A DNA stretch of 64,000 nt from Fulvimarina pelagi HTCC2506 (GTDB lineage Bacteria > Pseudomonadota > Alphaproteobacteria > Rhizobiales > Rhizobiaceae): positions 3,325,449 to 3,389,448 of the forward strand of contig NZ_DS022272.1 of assembly GCF_000153705.1 (NCBI RefSeq). Direction: 5' to 3'. Position 1 is the stretch's first letter, and every line of letters begins with the position of its first letter. Of the stretch, positions 45,990 to 54,487 are shown piece after piece. A program made the translations under genes and the position numbers. A model generated the notes under the pieces. It was not told where the DNA came from and ran no database searches. It saw only the letters and a program-made list of their open reading frames with translations.

Positions 45990-47036
45990 TCAGTGGGTAC
46001 GCCGCGAGACCTCAGAGAAGGTCCGACCGCGTCCGCGATGGAGCTCTCGCTGCGCGAGCGGACTGACGAGCCGCCCGACATCCGTCGGCGTCGGCGTCGG
46101 CGTCGGTTTCGACGAGATCGAAGCGCTCACGTCCGGTTCGTTCTCATGACCAGGCGCGGGGTACGACGGCGAAGCATTGCGGGTATTACTATCCGTATAA
46201 GCAGTCCGGTCGGCAAAGCTTGCCAGGAGCGGTCCGAGTACGGTCGGGATCGACTTAGCTAGGCGAGAGTAGACCGCTTCGTCGAACAGCTCGAGTGCAC
46301 TGTAGATGTCGGCACCGAAGAATTCGTCGATCCGCTTTCCGGAGATCGTGACGTCCTCGTTATATCCCGCCGTTCCATAGCGATCGTAGATTCCGCCAGT
46401 CACGCTGCCAACATGGATCCCACTCTCGGTGAGCGCTGCGCGGGCGCTCAAAGCAACTGTCCGAATCTTCCGGACCAGGCTTTTCTTACGCTGCGAGGAA
46501 GAGGCGGCAGTGCCGCGTATGCATTCGAGGATCGTTGCGAACCGCGTGATCGGATCGATGACGATCAGATCACAGTCAAGATGATCCACGATGCCGTCAT
46601 CGGTCGGCAAAGCGACGTCACCAACGAAATTGTTCGACCGGACCAGCCTGTCGCCGGTCTTCGTCAACGGCAACCGGTGCTCGCGAAGCACGATGTAATC
46701 GCGACGCTCGAGAATCGCCGCGACAATGTCCGGAAACAGCTGGCCAGATCTGATCGCGAGGGACCTTCCGAGCGAAATGATCGGCGAGAAATCTCGCAGA
46801 ATCGGATCTTCGTCGGGACGCTGTGCGGTCGCAATCGAACCCTCAACGACCCTGCGCGCCAAGTCGTCGACCAGCGCGCGGATCTCGTCATCCGGAAGGT
46901 TGATCGGTTCGCTCGGCAGCGCCATTCCGTCGGTCGAGCGCGGACCATCTCCGCCGCATGGACGGGAGTCCATAGTGTTGTCTTGAGAAAAATGCTTGCA
47001 CGCTCGCTGCGTGCGCGCGAAAAGCGCCTTAGCCAT
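45990..47036 (-). CDS. Putative PD-(D/E)xK-type nuclease
   Basis: A 348-residue protein. The N-terminal ~110 residues are helical; the core has GDVALPTDDGIVDHLDCDLI, VIDPITRFATILECIRGTAA, then a helix with KKSLVRKIRTVALSARA. A strand carrying an Asp followed by a strand with ExxR fits a PD-(D/E)xK nuclease variant, as in some restriction enzymes, but this is inferred from layout. The C-terminus has a TPTPTPTD-type linker. A strong TAGGAGAT site precedes the ATG at 47036. It is divergent from the parA gene with a repeat-rich spacer. No partner methylase is seen. Confidence 0.45.
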   Translation of the reverse strand: MAKALFARTQRACKHFSQDNTMDSRPCGGDGPRSTDGMALPSEPINLPDDEIRALVDDLARRVVEGSIATAQRPDEDPILRDFSPIISLGRSLAIRSGQLFPDIVAAILERRDYIVLREHRLPLTKTGDRLVRSNNFVGDVALPTDDGIVDHLDCDLIVIDPITRFATILECIRGTAASSSQRKKSLVRKIRTVALSARAALTESGIHVGSVTGGIYDRYGTAGYNEDVTISGKRIDEFFGADIYSALELFDEAVYSRLAKSIPTVLGPLLASFADRTAYTDSNTRNASPSYPAPGHENEPDVSASISSKPTPTPTPTDVGRLVSPLAQRELHRGRGRTFSEVSRRTH

Positions 47037-47310
47037 ACTGATCTCCTACCAGGTCAGTTGGTCAGGTCGCTGGTGGAGCTCCAACTCCGCCGGCGACCGC
47101 TGTCAAACAGACGCCTGCGACTTGACATGAGAGCCGGACCACGGATTGCGGGCCGGTTCTCGAACTATGGGGCTGAGCGGTGACGGAGTCGAGTCTGAGG
47201 AGCCGTTCTTTTTGCAGCATGGTTAATGCCGCATTGCGGGTTGTGGACAATGTCGATCGCCCCTCTACCGTCCGACAGGGTGCCCCAAGAAAGTCGTCGT
47301 ATGCGGACCT

Positions 47311-47416
47311 ATTTCCTACCTAGTTGCTATCTAGGCAGTAGCTACGACAGACATAGAAGGTAGCTATCTTCGGACTTCTATAGGCGGCAGGTATCTCGTA
47401 CTTATCGGATACCTAA
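47311..47416. repeat. Cluster of short AGGTA(G/T)CT-type repeats, candidate centromere or operator
   Basis: Within about 100 AT-richer bases the motif recurs in both orientations: CTACCTAG (47316), CTATCTAGG (47327), GTAGCTAC (47338), AGGTAGCTATCT (47358), AGGTATCT (47389) and GATACCTA (47408). CCTAG and CTAGG at 47319 and 47331 form an inverted repeat. It lies between the divergent nuclease and parA genes, where partition sites and auto-regulatory operators of ParA/RHH systems usually lie. The rest of 47037-47638 holds no gene I can support. Confidence 0.55.
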
Positions 47417-47638
47417 GCTCTTCAAGCGAAAGGCTCTCTCCGCTGATCCGCCGTTGGCCGATACGGTTGTTGACCCTTGTCTTCAGCAGAAGGCGCGCCG
47501 ACAGCCTGCTTCGAGGTCGATGGCCGTGTTGCAAAAACGTCACGCTCTTTACATTTGCAATTGAATGACCGTGCCAGCTCTGCGTACTTTCCGGTCCATC
47601 CTCGATCGTGTGATCGATATGATCGGGGGTGATTGTCT

Positions 47639-48364
47639 ATGGCGGTTCGGGCTGTACATTCGCATAAGGGCGGCGTCGGGAAGTCGACAATATGTGCCGC
47701 GATTGCGGGAGAACTTGCCGCTCGCGGACGGTCCGTTCTGATCGTCGATTGCGATCGGAATCATCCATTTCGACTCTGGCAGAATTCTTCTTTCATCCCG
47801 CAGGAAATCGAGGTAGTCGCGATCGGGACCGTAAATGACCTCTACCGAGCGGTGGAGATCGGAAAAGCGGAATTCGATGAAACCCTTATCGACTTGCCGG
47901 CCGGCGCTTCCGAACTCGCTCTCAACGCCATCGCCCTCTCGGACGCGGTGCTGGTTCCATTTCGTGCGGGACCGCTTGATGTCGAAGAAGCCATTAGAAC
48001 GCATGCAAGTGTCCTCGACTTCGCTTTGAAGGCGAACCAGCGACTGCCGTTGGTTACGTGCATCCCAATGTCGCTGAACGCTTTCGCTAGACACGAACGC
48101 ATCCCGCGAGAGTCGATCGATCGGATTCAGGAAATCCCTGGCATCTCGGTAACGTACGGCACGACCGAACGTACCGCATATCGAGCACTCTTCGATCCGA
48201 TTCTTGGCGGTCGGACGCTGCAGACGATGCCCGAAACGACCACAGGAATCGATGTCGTGCGCCTTCAAGTTGCGCATATTGTTTCCGATCTCGATGATCG
48301 TCTTTTGCGGCATCGAGAAGGACATACCAGACCAGTTCGAGCGCAGAAAAGGAACGACGTGTGA
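47639..48364 (+). CDS. parA: ParA-family partition ATPase
   Basis: A 241-residue Walker-type ATPase: VHSHKGGVGKSTICAAIAGE is the deviant Walker A motif, VLIVDCDRNHPFRLWQ the Walker A-prime Asp region and TLIDLPAGASELALNAI the Walker B region. It has no N-terminal helix-turn-helix, so it is the small (type Ib-like) ParA class. The ATG at 47639 is preferred over an upstream TTG. It overlaps the ribbon-helix-helix gene by 4 bp (GTGA), a classical partition operon. Confidence 0.85.
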   Translation: MAVRAVHSHKGGVGKSTICAAIAGELAARGRSVLIVDCDRNHPFRLWQNSSFIPQEIEVVAIGTVNDLYRAVEIGKAEFDETLIDLPAGASELALNAIALSDAVLVPFRAGPLDVEEAIRTHASVLDFALKANQRLPLVTCIPMSLNAFARHERIPRESIDRIQEIPGISVTYGTTERTAYRALFDPILGGRTLQTMPETTTGIDVVRLQVAHIVSDLDDRLLRHREGHTRPVRAQKRNDV

Positions 48365-48699
48365 GAAAACGCGAAGGTGGAAGACGCGGCGAACAGAACA
48401 GCGATCGTAAGCTGGATTACCGGCCGAAATCCGTAGCTGCACGACTGTATGCAGAAGAGCACGGTCATACGCTCGAGAACACCTCGGGTGATCGGACGAA
48501 CGTATTCGAGCAGGGAAAGCCACGTCTAGATGGCCGCCACCGTCGACCGGGACCTGAAACGAGGCAATTCAATACACGAATGAGCGAAGACGATTATAAA
48601 AAACTCTATAATTATTCTAGGAGGACTGGCAGATCGTTCGTCGATATCATCAGCGAGCTGATCGAATTTCTGCCCGAGGAAGAGGATGACCAAACCTAA
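48361..48699 (+). CDS. Ribbon-helix-helix partner of ParA (ParG/CopG type)
   Basis: A 112-residue basic protein. The N-terminal half is Arg/Lys-rich and flexible. The C-terminal segment PETRQFNTRMSEDDYKKLYN, YSRRTGRSFVDIISELIEFL has the beta-strand plus two-helix pattern of ribbon-helix-helix DNA-binding proteins. The GTG start overlaps the parA stop. By analogy with ParG/ParF it should bind the upstream repeats, repress the operon and load ParA. Function is inferred from gene pairing. Confidence 0.7.
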   Translation: MRKREGGRRGEQNSDRKLDYRPKSVAARLYAEEHGHTLENTSGDRTNVFEQGKPRLDGRHRRPGPETRQFNTRMSEDDYKKLYNYSRRTGRSFVDIISELIEFLPEEEDDQT

Positions 48700-49000
48700 G
48701 GCAGGTCTGCGCCCCTATCGGTCTTTCAATGAAGATTGCGGTGCTTCGGAAAGCTGCCATACCCGAAATCGTGGATATTCTCGTGCAAACGGACCGGCGG
48801 CGGACGATCTTGAAACCGATATCGCGCACGAGCTTTCAGGTCAGAACTTCGTCGATCGCATGATGAAATTTGCGAAGCTCTATCGTCTCGATGAGAGCGC
48901 CTTTAGTGGCCACTCTTCTCCGGTGGGATACATAATCATCGTGAGTGAGCCATTCGTAGTGGCCGAGCGATTTAAGATGTCATACGGAAGAAGCCGATGA
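48686..49000 (+). CDS. Possible third protein of the partition operon
   Basis: A 104-residue frame that begins inside the end of the RHH gene (14-bp overlap) behind a GAGGAAGAGG ribosome-site-like stretch. It contains TDIAHELSGQNFVDRMMKFA and YIIIVSEPFVVAERFKMSYG. I recognise no family. The overlap and ribosome site are its main support. Confidence 0.4.
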   Translation: MTKPKAGLRPYRSFNEDCGASESCHTRNRGYSRANGPAADDLETDIAHELSGQNFVDRMMKFAKLYRLDESAFSGHSSPVGYIIIVSEPFVVAERFKMSYGRSR

Positions 49001-49258
49001 ACATGCTTCAGTGTCATGTTCAGGCGGCGAAACTGTTCAGGGACGATCCGTTCGATCCATTCCTCTGGGATCGTCAACTGTCCCGGTTCTGGTCGAGGGT
49101 AGAGACATACGCATAGCCGATTTTCATGCCGCTATTTTGCGACCGGCTTTTGCAACGTCCAAGCGATTGTTTTTATTGATTCACAGAGATTGTCTCGAAA
49201 CCGAACCACTATAAGGCAGAGTTTGAAAGGCAGCTACGATATAGATGGAAAACCGTCG

Positions 49259-49672
49259 TTACTGACGCAGCTCTTGGCTGAGTACGTCAACGATCGGACA
49301 ATCGGGAGACGTCCCCCCTGCACAACGCGCAGCCGTATCTGCAAGTGTGCGCTCCATGCGCCGCAGGTCGGTGATCTTACGGCGAATATGCTTCAAATGA
49401 TCCAATGCCACCGCCTGAACCTCGCCGCAGGTGTAACCGCCTTCAACCAGCCCCAGCAGATTGTGGATTTCATCGATGGTGAACCCCAGCTCGCGGCTGC
49501 GCCGAATGAACACAAGCCTTTTCCGATGCGCTTCTGAATAGAGGCGATGGCCGCCTTCTGTTCGAGGCGGCGATGGCAAGAGCCCGATCCTTTCGTAGTA
49601 GCGGATCGTCTCAATATTGACGGCTGTGCGTCGGGACAGCTCGCCGATGCCAAAGTTACAGCTATCGACCAA
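49259..49672 (-). CDS. merR: MerR-family mercury-type regulator
   Basis: A 137-residue regulator: FGIGELSRRTAVNIETIRYY, ERIGLLPSPPRTEGGHRLYS is the winged-helix DNA-binding domain, followed by the dimerisation helix. C82, C117 and C125 match the three Hg(II)-binding Cys of MerR (82, 117, 126 in Tn21). It is divergent from merF and binds the 19-bp-spacer promoter between them, repressing and then activating it with mercury. Confidence 0.9.
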   Translation of the reverse strand: MVDSCNFGIGELSRRTAVNIETIRYYERIGLLPSPPRTEGGHRLYSEAHRKRLVFIRRSRELGFTIDEIHNLLGLVEGGYTCGEVQAVALDHLKHIRRKITDLRRMERTLADTAARCAGGTSPDCPIVDVLSQELRQ

Positions 49673-49681
49673 AATTCCCTC

Positions 49682-49712
49682 TTGTATCTGTAGCGGCTAC
49701 AGATTGCATACT
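49682..49712 (+). promoter_or_regulatory. MerR-type promoter with 19-bp spacer and palindromic operator
   Basis: A -35 box TTGTAT (49682-49687) and -10 box CATACT (49707-49712) are separated by 19 bases, the overlong spacing typical of MerR targets. The spacer holds an exact palindrome, ATCTGTAGC-G-GCTACAGAT (49686-49704). It drives the merF operon. Confidence 0.85.
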
Positions 49713-49748
49713 AGCGCTTGAAGCTAACCGGATCGAGAAATTTTGCAG

Positions 49749-49955
49749 GTGAAAGACAAAACACTTCTGCGGACGGGTTTGATTGGAACGGTTGTCTTTG
49801 CGCTCTGCTGCTTCACGCCGGTTCTGGCAATTTTGCTTGGCGTGGTGGGCCTATCGATGCTCGTCGGCTGGCTGGACTTCGTTCTGTTGCCCGCCCTCGC
49901 GGTCTTTGTCGGAATCACGATCTACGCACTTTGGAAAACGAAACGGACGACATGA
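49749..49955 (+). CDS. merF: MerF mercuric ion transporter
   Basis: A 68-residue membrane protein with two helices (GLIGTVVFALCCFTPVLAIL and WLDFVLLPALAVFVGITIYA). The CC pair in the first helix is the Hg-binding site. The protein matches MerF. The GTG at 49749 gives the usual MKDKTLLR start; TTG 49743 is in frame. It is the first gene of the operon, with no MerT or MerP. Confidence 0.88.
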   Translation: MKDKTLLRTGLIGTVVFALCCFTPVLAILLGVVGLSMLVGWLDFVLLPALAVFVGITIYALWKTKRTT

Positions 49956-50197
49956 CGCAACTGCAAAGCACCTTGACCTGCCCACGCTGCGGGCATCGCG
50001 AAACCGAAACCATGCCTGTGGACGCATGCCAGTTCTTCTATGACTGCAAGAGCTGCGGTTCCATGCTGCGCCCACTTGAGGGCGATTGCTGTGTCTATTG
50101 CTCCTACGGTTCCGATCCCTGCCCACCGATCCAAGAGGCTCGAACAGGCGGCAGCACAAAAACCTGCTGCGGCGCTTCGCAGGCTGGCACGCGATGA
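49952..50197 (+). CDS. GDCCVxC-domain small Cys-rich protein
   Basis: An 81-residue protein with an N-terminal zinc-ribbon-like part (LTCPRCGHRET, FYDCKSCGSML) and the GDCCVYCSYGSDPCPP motif. Proteins of this type occur in merF-containing operons and are annotated as GDCCVxC-domain proteins. Twelve Cys in 81 residues point to a metal-binding, possibly Hg-shuttling role. It overlaps merF and the reductase gene by 4 bp at each end, so translation is coupled. Confidence 0.85.
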   Translation: MTQLQSTLTCPRCGHRETETMPVDACQFFYDCKSCGSMLRPLEGDCCVYCSYGSDPCPPIQEARTGGSTKTCCGASQAGTR

Positions 50198-51540
50198 CAC
50201 AGACTTTTGACCTCATCATTGTTGGCACGGGAACGGCGGCAAGGGTCGCCGCCATGCGCGCCCACGCCGCCAGCTGGTCGGTGGCTGTCATAGACTCCAA
50301 GCCGTTTGGCGGCACCTGCGCCCTGCGCGGCTGCGACCCGAAAAAGATGCTGGTGGGCGGTGTGTCGGCGATCGACCATGCCAAGCGCATGCAGGACAAG
50401 GGCGTTGTCGGCACGCTCAATATCGACTGGCCGGAGCTGGTCGCCTTCAAGCGCAGCTTTACCGATCCCGTACCGGACAAGCACGAGGCCAGCTACGCCG
50501 ACAAAGGCATTGCTGCTTTCCACGGGCAGGCCCGCTTTACGGGGCCAAACAGCGTTCAAGTTGATGGCACCGAGCTCGAAGGGGCGCACATTCTGATCGC
50601 CACAGGAGCAAAACCGGTGACACTTGGCATCCCCGGTGAGAAATATCTGATCGACAACGAGGGCTTCCTCGCCCTTGAAGACCTGCCCAAACGCATTGTT
50701 ATGGTTGGGGGCGGCTATATTGCCTCTGAATTTTCCCAAATCGCCGCGCTTGCCGGGTCACAGGTAACGGTCCTGCAACGGGGTGAACGGATGCTCACTC
50801 ATTTCGAGCCGGAGCTGGTCGGCTGGTTGATAGAAAGTTTTAAAGCGGTCGGGATCGACGTGCGCACAAGCACAGAGGTTACGGCGGTCGAGAAGGCCGG
50901 GACGGAATACCGCGTCACAGCCTCATCGAACGGGCAGAGCGAAACCATCGAGGCCGATCTGGTCGTCCATGCCGCCGGGCGTATTCCAAACTTGAGCGAC
51001 CTCGATCTCGACATTGCCGGTGTGGCGGTAAGCGATGGCCGTTTGCAACTCAACGAATATCTGCAAAGCACTTCGAACCCTGCTGTCTATGCGGCGGGTG
51101 ATGCCGCCCAAGCCGGACCGCCACTAACGCCTGTGTCGAGCCATGATGCGAAGGTCGTGGTCGGTAACCTGCTTGATGGCAACACGCACAAGCCGGATTA
51201 TCGGGGCGTACCGAGCGTTGCTTTCTCGCTCCCGCCGATCACTGCTGTTGGACTGAGCGAAGCAGACGCGCGCATGCAGGGGCTAAAATTCAACATCAAA
51301 TCACAGAAGGCCTCGAACTGGTTCACCTCCCGACAAGCGGCGGAGCCGGTCTACGGTTTTAAAGTAATGGTTGAAGAGGGAAGCGATCGGGTGCTCGGAG
51401 CGCATCTAGTCGGGCCGCACGCTGACGAGGTTATCAACCTATTCGCTCTTGCGATCCGGCATAATCTCACTGCAACCGCACTCAAACAAACGATGTTCGC
51501 CTACCCGACAGGGGCATCCGACATCGGATACATGCTTTAG
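50194..51540 (+). CDS. MerA-like FAD-dependent disulfide reductase without the C-terminal Cys pair
   Basis: A 448-residue enzyme of the glutathione reductase/MerA family. DLIIVGTGTAARVAAMRA is the FAD-binding loop, GGTCALRGCDPKKMLVGG the redox-active CxxxxC, and RIVMVGGGYIASEFSQIAAL binds NAD(P)H. NPAVYAAGDAAQ and the C-terminal dimer domain follow. MerA proper ends in a CC pair that accepts Hg(II), plus an optional N-terminal NmerA domain; here both are absent and the end is AYPTGASDIGYML. It still lies in a MerR/MerF operon, so it may reduce Hg(II) with help from the GDCCVxC protein, or reduce another disulfide. Confidence 0.8.
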   Translation: MTQTFDLIIVGTGTAARVAAMRAHAASWSVAVIDSKPFGGTCALRGCDPKKMLVGGVSAIDHAKRMQDKGVVGTLNIDWPELVAFKRSFTDPVPDKHEASYADKGIAAFHGQARFTGPNSVQVDGTELEGAHILIATGAKPVTLGIPGEKYLIDNEGFLALEDLPKRIVMVGGGYIASEFSQIAALAGSQVTVLQRGERMLTHFEPELVGWLIESFKAVGIDVRTSTEVTAVEKAGTEYRVTASSNGQSETIEADLVVHAAGRIPNLSDLDLDIAGVAVSDGRLQLNEYLQSTSNPAVYAAGDAAQAGPPLTPVSSHDAKVVVGNLLDGNTHKPDYRGVPSVAFSLPPITAVGLSEADARMQGLKFNIKSQKASNWFTSRQAAEPVYGFKVMVEEGSDRVLGAHLVGPHADEVINLFALAIRHNLTATALKQTMFAYPTGASDIGYML

Positions 51541-51549
51541 GGGCGTACC

Positions 51550-51666
51550 ATGATGAACGACATGATGGGCGGCGGCATGATGTGGGGCATGGGGCTGTTC
51601 TGGCTGATGGTGCTGATCGTGCTGGGACTGGCGATTGCCGCGCTTGTGAAATACCTGCGCAAATAA
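51550..51666 (+). CDS. Met/Gly-rich single-helix peptide
   Basis: A 38-residue peptide: MMNDMMGGGMMWGMGLFWLM is followed by a hydrophobic stretch and a KYLRK end, so it is a one-helix membrane peptide. Similar short Met/Gly-rich proteins occur in metal-resistance operons. It starts 9 bp after the reductase stop and is probably the last gene of the mer operon. Confidence 0.6.
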   Translation: MMNDMMGGGMMWGMGLFWLMVLIVLGLAIAALVKYLRK

Positions 51667-51764
51667 TCCAGAAGTCGCGCCCGGTTCAGCTTCTCCCGCA
51701 ATGTTAGACAGAAGGATCGACGGCTTCATAGTCTCGAAACCGACCGGTTTCGAGGCAGATATCT

Positions 51765-52445
51765 TCACCGACCCAGGGCCGCCCGAATGATCGCCGCGAT
51801 CTCGTCATAGCCCCGCGCTTCAGCATGCTGCAGGGGAGTGACGCCATCACGGTCGGGGATTTCCGTGTCTGCCCCTGCTTCGACCAAGACGCGCACTGTC
51901 GCAACATGATCCTGGCCGCCATCACCGAGCACCACGGCTTCCATCAGCGCGGTCCAGCCGAGGTTGTTGACATGATCGAGTGGCGCGCCACCGGCGATCA
52001 GGCGGCGGACCGCTTCGTGATGGCCCAGATGCGCAGCCGCGATCAGCGCCGTACCGTCATAGACGCTGGTGATCCGATCGGGGCGGTTGCCCAGTTCCAT
52101 GGCCAGCGACACCAAGTCGGGATCATCCGCGACGGCCGCGATCGTCAGCACGTCATAGGCGCGATTTTCCAGCGCGTTCACGTCTGCCCCGGCTTCCGCC
52201 AGGGCACGCAGGGCGGCTTCGTTCGAGGCAAAGGCGGCGACATGGGCAGGGGTGCGGCCGGCGCGGTCGCGGGCGTCGACGTCGGCCCCGGACGCGGAAA
52301 GACGGCGGATGGCGTCCGCGTCCCCTTCATGCGCGGCAAGGTGCAGGCCGCGATAACCCGCCACGTCAGCGGTCGAGGGCGGGGTCTGGGCATGGGCCCA
52401 AGGAGCAACAAACAGCAGGAAGACGCTCAGGATTATACGCATCAT
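51765..52445 (-). CDS. Exported ankyrin-repeat protein
   Basis: The 226-residue protein has a signal peptide (MMRIILSVFLLFVAPWAHAQ) and five or six ankyrin repeats: LHLAAHEGDADAIRRLSASG, TPAHVAAFASNEAALRALAE, ALIAAAHLGHHEAVRRLIAG, ALMEAVVLGDGG and PLQHAEARGYDEIAAIIRAA. GGAGG lies 8 bases before the ATG pair at 52445/52442, so the longer in-frame start at 52496 is rejected. The partner is unknown. It is convergent with the mer operon. Confidence 0.85.
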   Translation of the reverse strand: MMRIILSVFLLFVAPWAHAQTPPSTADVAGYRGLHLAAHEGDADAIRRLSASGADVDARDRAGRTPAHVAAFASNEAALRALAEAGADVNALENRAYDVLTIAAVADDPDLVSLAMELGNRPDRITSVYDGTALIAAAHLGHHEAVRRLIAGGAPLDHVNNLGWTALMEAVVLGDGGQDHVATVRVLVEAGADTEIPDRDGVTPLQHAEARGYDEIAAIIRAALGR

Positions 52446-52501
52446 TGTCTCGATCCTCCATCGAAACGGTCGGTCTAGAAGGACCGACCGAAACACACAT
52501 G

Positions 52502-52925
52502 TCAGATATTTCCGGCACCGATCTCGTCGAGGCCGGCGCGGGCGCAGGTGGCGTCGATGTCGCCCGAAGGCGCACCGCCGACACCGATGCCGCCGACGAG
52601 CGCGCCACCGATACGGACTGGCAGACCGCCCGCTTGGATAACCAGCCGCGAATCCAGATCGCGCAGGCCCTCATTCTGGAAATTGCCACCAATGAACCCG
52701 GCCAGCCCCGCCGTGTCACGGCCCATGCTGGCGGAGGTGAAAGCTTTCCCTGTTCTGCTGCCCACTGTGTGCGGCCTGGCATTGTTCGCCCGCAGCAGCA
52801 CCTTGGTTTCGCCGCTGCGGGCGGACAATGGCGACGCTGACATCGTGGCCTTCGGCGGCACGGGTTTCCAGCGCGGTTTACGCGGCGATCTGGGCCAGTT
52901 TGGCCCGCTACTTGCCGTAACGAAA
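52502..52925 (-). pseudogene. GlcG/HbpS-like heme-binding protein remnant
   Basis: The C-terminal part is well preserved: ETKVLLRANNARPHTVGSRT, KAFTSASMGRDTAGLAGF, GGLPVRIGGALVGGIGVGGA and SGDIDATCARAGLDEIGAG. The N-terminal part (ALETRAAEGHDVSVAIV) is in another frame and is preceded by an in-frame TAA, so a frameshift near 52825 and a nonsense change have broken the gene. Functional relatives are about 140-residue cytosolic or exported proteins that bind heme or small molecules. Confidence 0.7.
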
Positions 52926-53240
52926 GCATTTTCTCGATCCGGTACGCTTAACTAGACCGATCGGGAAACCGTGCTGCCGCTCCCGTCGTAAGCCGGCGTG
53001 GTTGATTCCGATAAGACAATCTCATGGTTTAGATCCTCGCCGACAACACCGACAAAGTCGTCAGTGAGGTCTTTAGCGTGCTCGGTGTGGGTGGGACTTT
53101 GTGCTCGAGCAGGTCCGCAAATGCCCCGTGATTGACGTCAAGGCGGCCTTCAGGGAAATTTCTTGGACCACGCAGACTTCGATCTGTGGGACACCGCCAA
53201 TCAGCGTTTCGTCTCCAGATCGACCGAAACGTATAGCAAG

Positions 53241-54245
53241 ATGGGCTACGTAACCTCTCTCTTCGCTCGCAAAGTCGTCGCTGCGGCGGGCGACGCTGTC
53301 GACGGCGCGGAGCTCCTGCGAAGTGCGGGCGTCGATCCAGATAGCTCCTGGGACCCGAAGGTCATGCTACCCGACGGCACCTACTACGATCTGCTCGAAC
53401 GGATCGCGACGCTGATCGACGTGACCGATCTGCCCCTGCGGACCGGGGCGTCCATGCGTCTCGACGAGTACGGCGCCCTTGGCCTCGCGTTCAAGGCGGC
53501 AACGACGCTTGGCGGGTCCTACGCGCGGGTCGAGCGCTATGCACGACTCTGGACCAGTGTCGTGGAATACGAACTGCGCCCCGTCCCCATGGGCACGCTC
53601 TTCATCCTGCATCGGGCCGGCGAGAGGCGGCTGGGCCTCAGGCTGTCAAACGAGGCGACGCTCGCGAGTGCGATCTCTCTCGCCAGACAGGTCAGCCCAG
53701 TTCCGGTGACGCCGCTGCAAGTCTTCTTGCGCCACGGCGTGCCCGGATCGTTCGCCGCGCATGAGGCGTGGTTCGGCTGCCCTGTCCGCTTCGATGCTAA
53801 GCTCGATGCAATCCTGTTTTCGCCGGAGACGCTCGCGCAGCCGAACATTCTCGGTGACGAAGGGATTTCAAAATATCTCGTGTCTCACCTCGATGCCGAA
53901 CTCAACGAGATCGCCGAAGACGTCACGTTGGTCAGCCGAGCGCGAGACACCATCGCACAGGCACTGAACGAGGGGTCGCCACGCATGAAGGACATTGCAC
54001 GATACCTTGGCGTGAGTGCGCGCTCCTTTCATCGTCGCCTCTCGGAGCATGGGGTGAGCTTCCACACCCTGACCGAAGAAACCCGCCGCGACCTCGCGGT
54101 CGGGCTTTTGCGGGACAAACGGCATTCCCTGGCAGAGATCGCCTTCCTGACCGGCTTTGCCGAACAAAGCTCCTTCACCCGCGCATTCAAGCGTTGGGTC
54201 GGCCAGACACCGGCAAGTTACCGCAGGGGACATGCCGACCTCTGA
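53241..54245 (+). CDS. AraC-family transcriptional regulator
   Basis: The 334-residue protein starts MGYVTSLFARKVVAAAG at ATG 53241; TTG 53163 is in frame but gives an unusual N-terminal extension. An arabinose-binding-like N-terminal domain (PDGTYYDLLERIATLIDVTD, YGALGLAFKAATTLGGSYAR) is followed by two helix-turn-helix motifs (MKDIARYLGVSARSFHRRLS and SLAEIAFLTGFAEQSSFTRA). Typical length for the OruR/ArgR-like branch. It faces the NmrA and DUF1772 genes and probably regulates them; the DUF1330 remnant between them may have been a further target. Confidence 0.85.
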   Translation: MGYVTSLFARKVVAAAGDAVDGAELLRSAGVDPDSSWDPKVMLPDGTYYDLLERIATLIDVTDLPLRTGASMRLDEYGALGLAFKAATTLGGSYARVERYARLWTSVVEYELRPVPMGTLFILHRAGERRLGLRLSNEATLASAISLARQVSPVPVTPLQVFLRHGVPGSFAAHEAWFGCPVRFDAKLDAILFSPETLAQPNILGDEGISKYLVSHLDAELNEIAEDVTLVSRARDTIAQALNEGSPRMKDIARYLGVSARSFHRRLSEHGVSFHTLTEETRRDLAVGLLRDKRHSLAEIAFLTGFAEQSSFTRAFKRWVGQTPASYRRGHADL

Positions 54246-54358
54246 TCCCTGTTGGCGGCGGCACTCTAGGGCTCGGCAGGCACGGTCAAGCTCGGGCACG
54301 ATCGTAGTGCAAAATCGCGATCTGCACATATAGCAACCCCGCCACCGATGAAGGTTCC

Positions 54359-54487
54359 ACGACGGCCTATCTTGTCGCAAACGTTACTGTCCGAAGTGCC
54401 GAAAAGACGAAGGCCTATGCCGCCGCTGCCGGCCCCACACTCGCGGCCCACGGCAGAGAAGTGATCCTCGATGGTCAGCTTTTTTGA
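54359..54487 (+). pseudogene. DUF1330 protein fragment
   Basis: A 42-codon stretch, TTAYLVANVTVRSAEKTKAY, AAAAGPTLAAHGREVI, LDGQLF, then TGA. This is the first strand-helix-strand unit of a DUF1330 protein; the start codon and the C-terminal half are missing. It lies in the AraC-NmrA intergenic region. The sequence up to 54824 shows no other intact gene. Confidence 0.5.
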
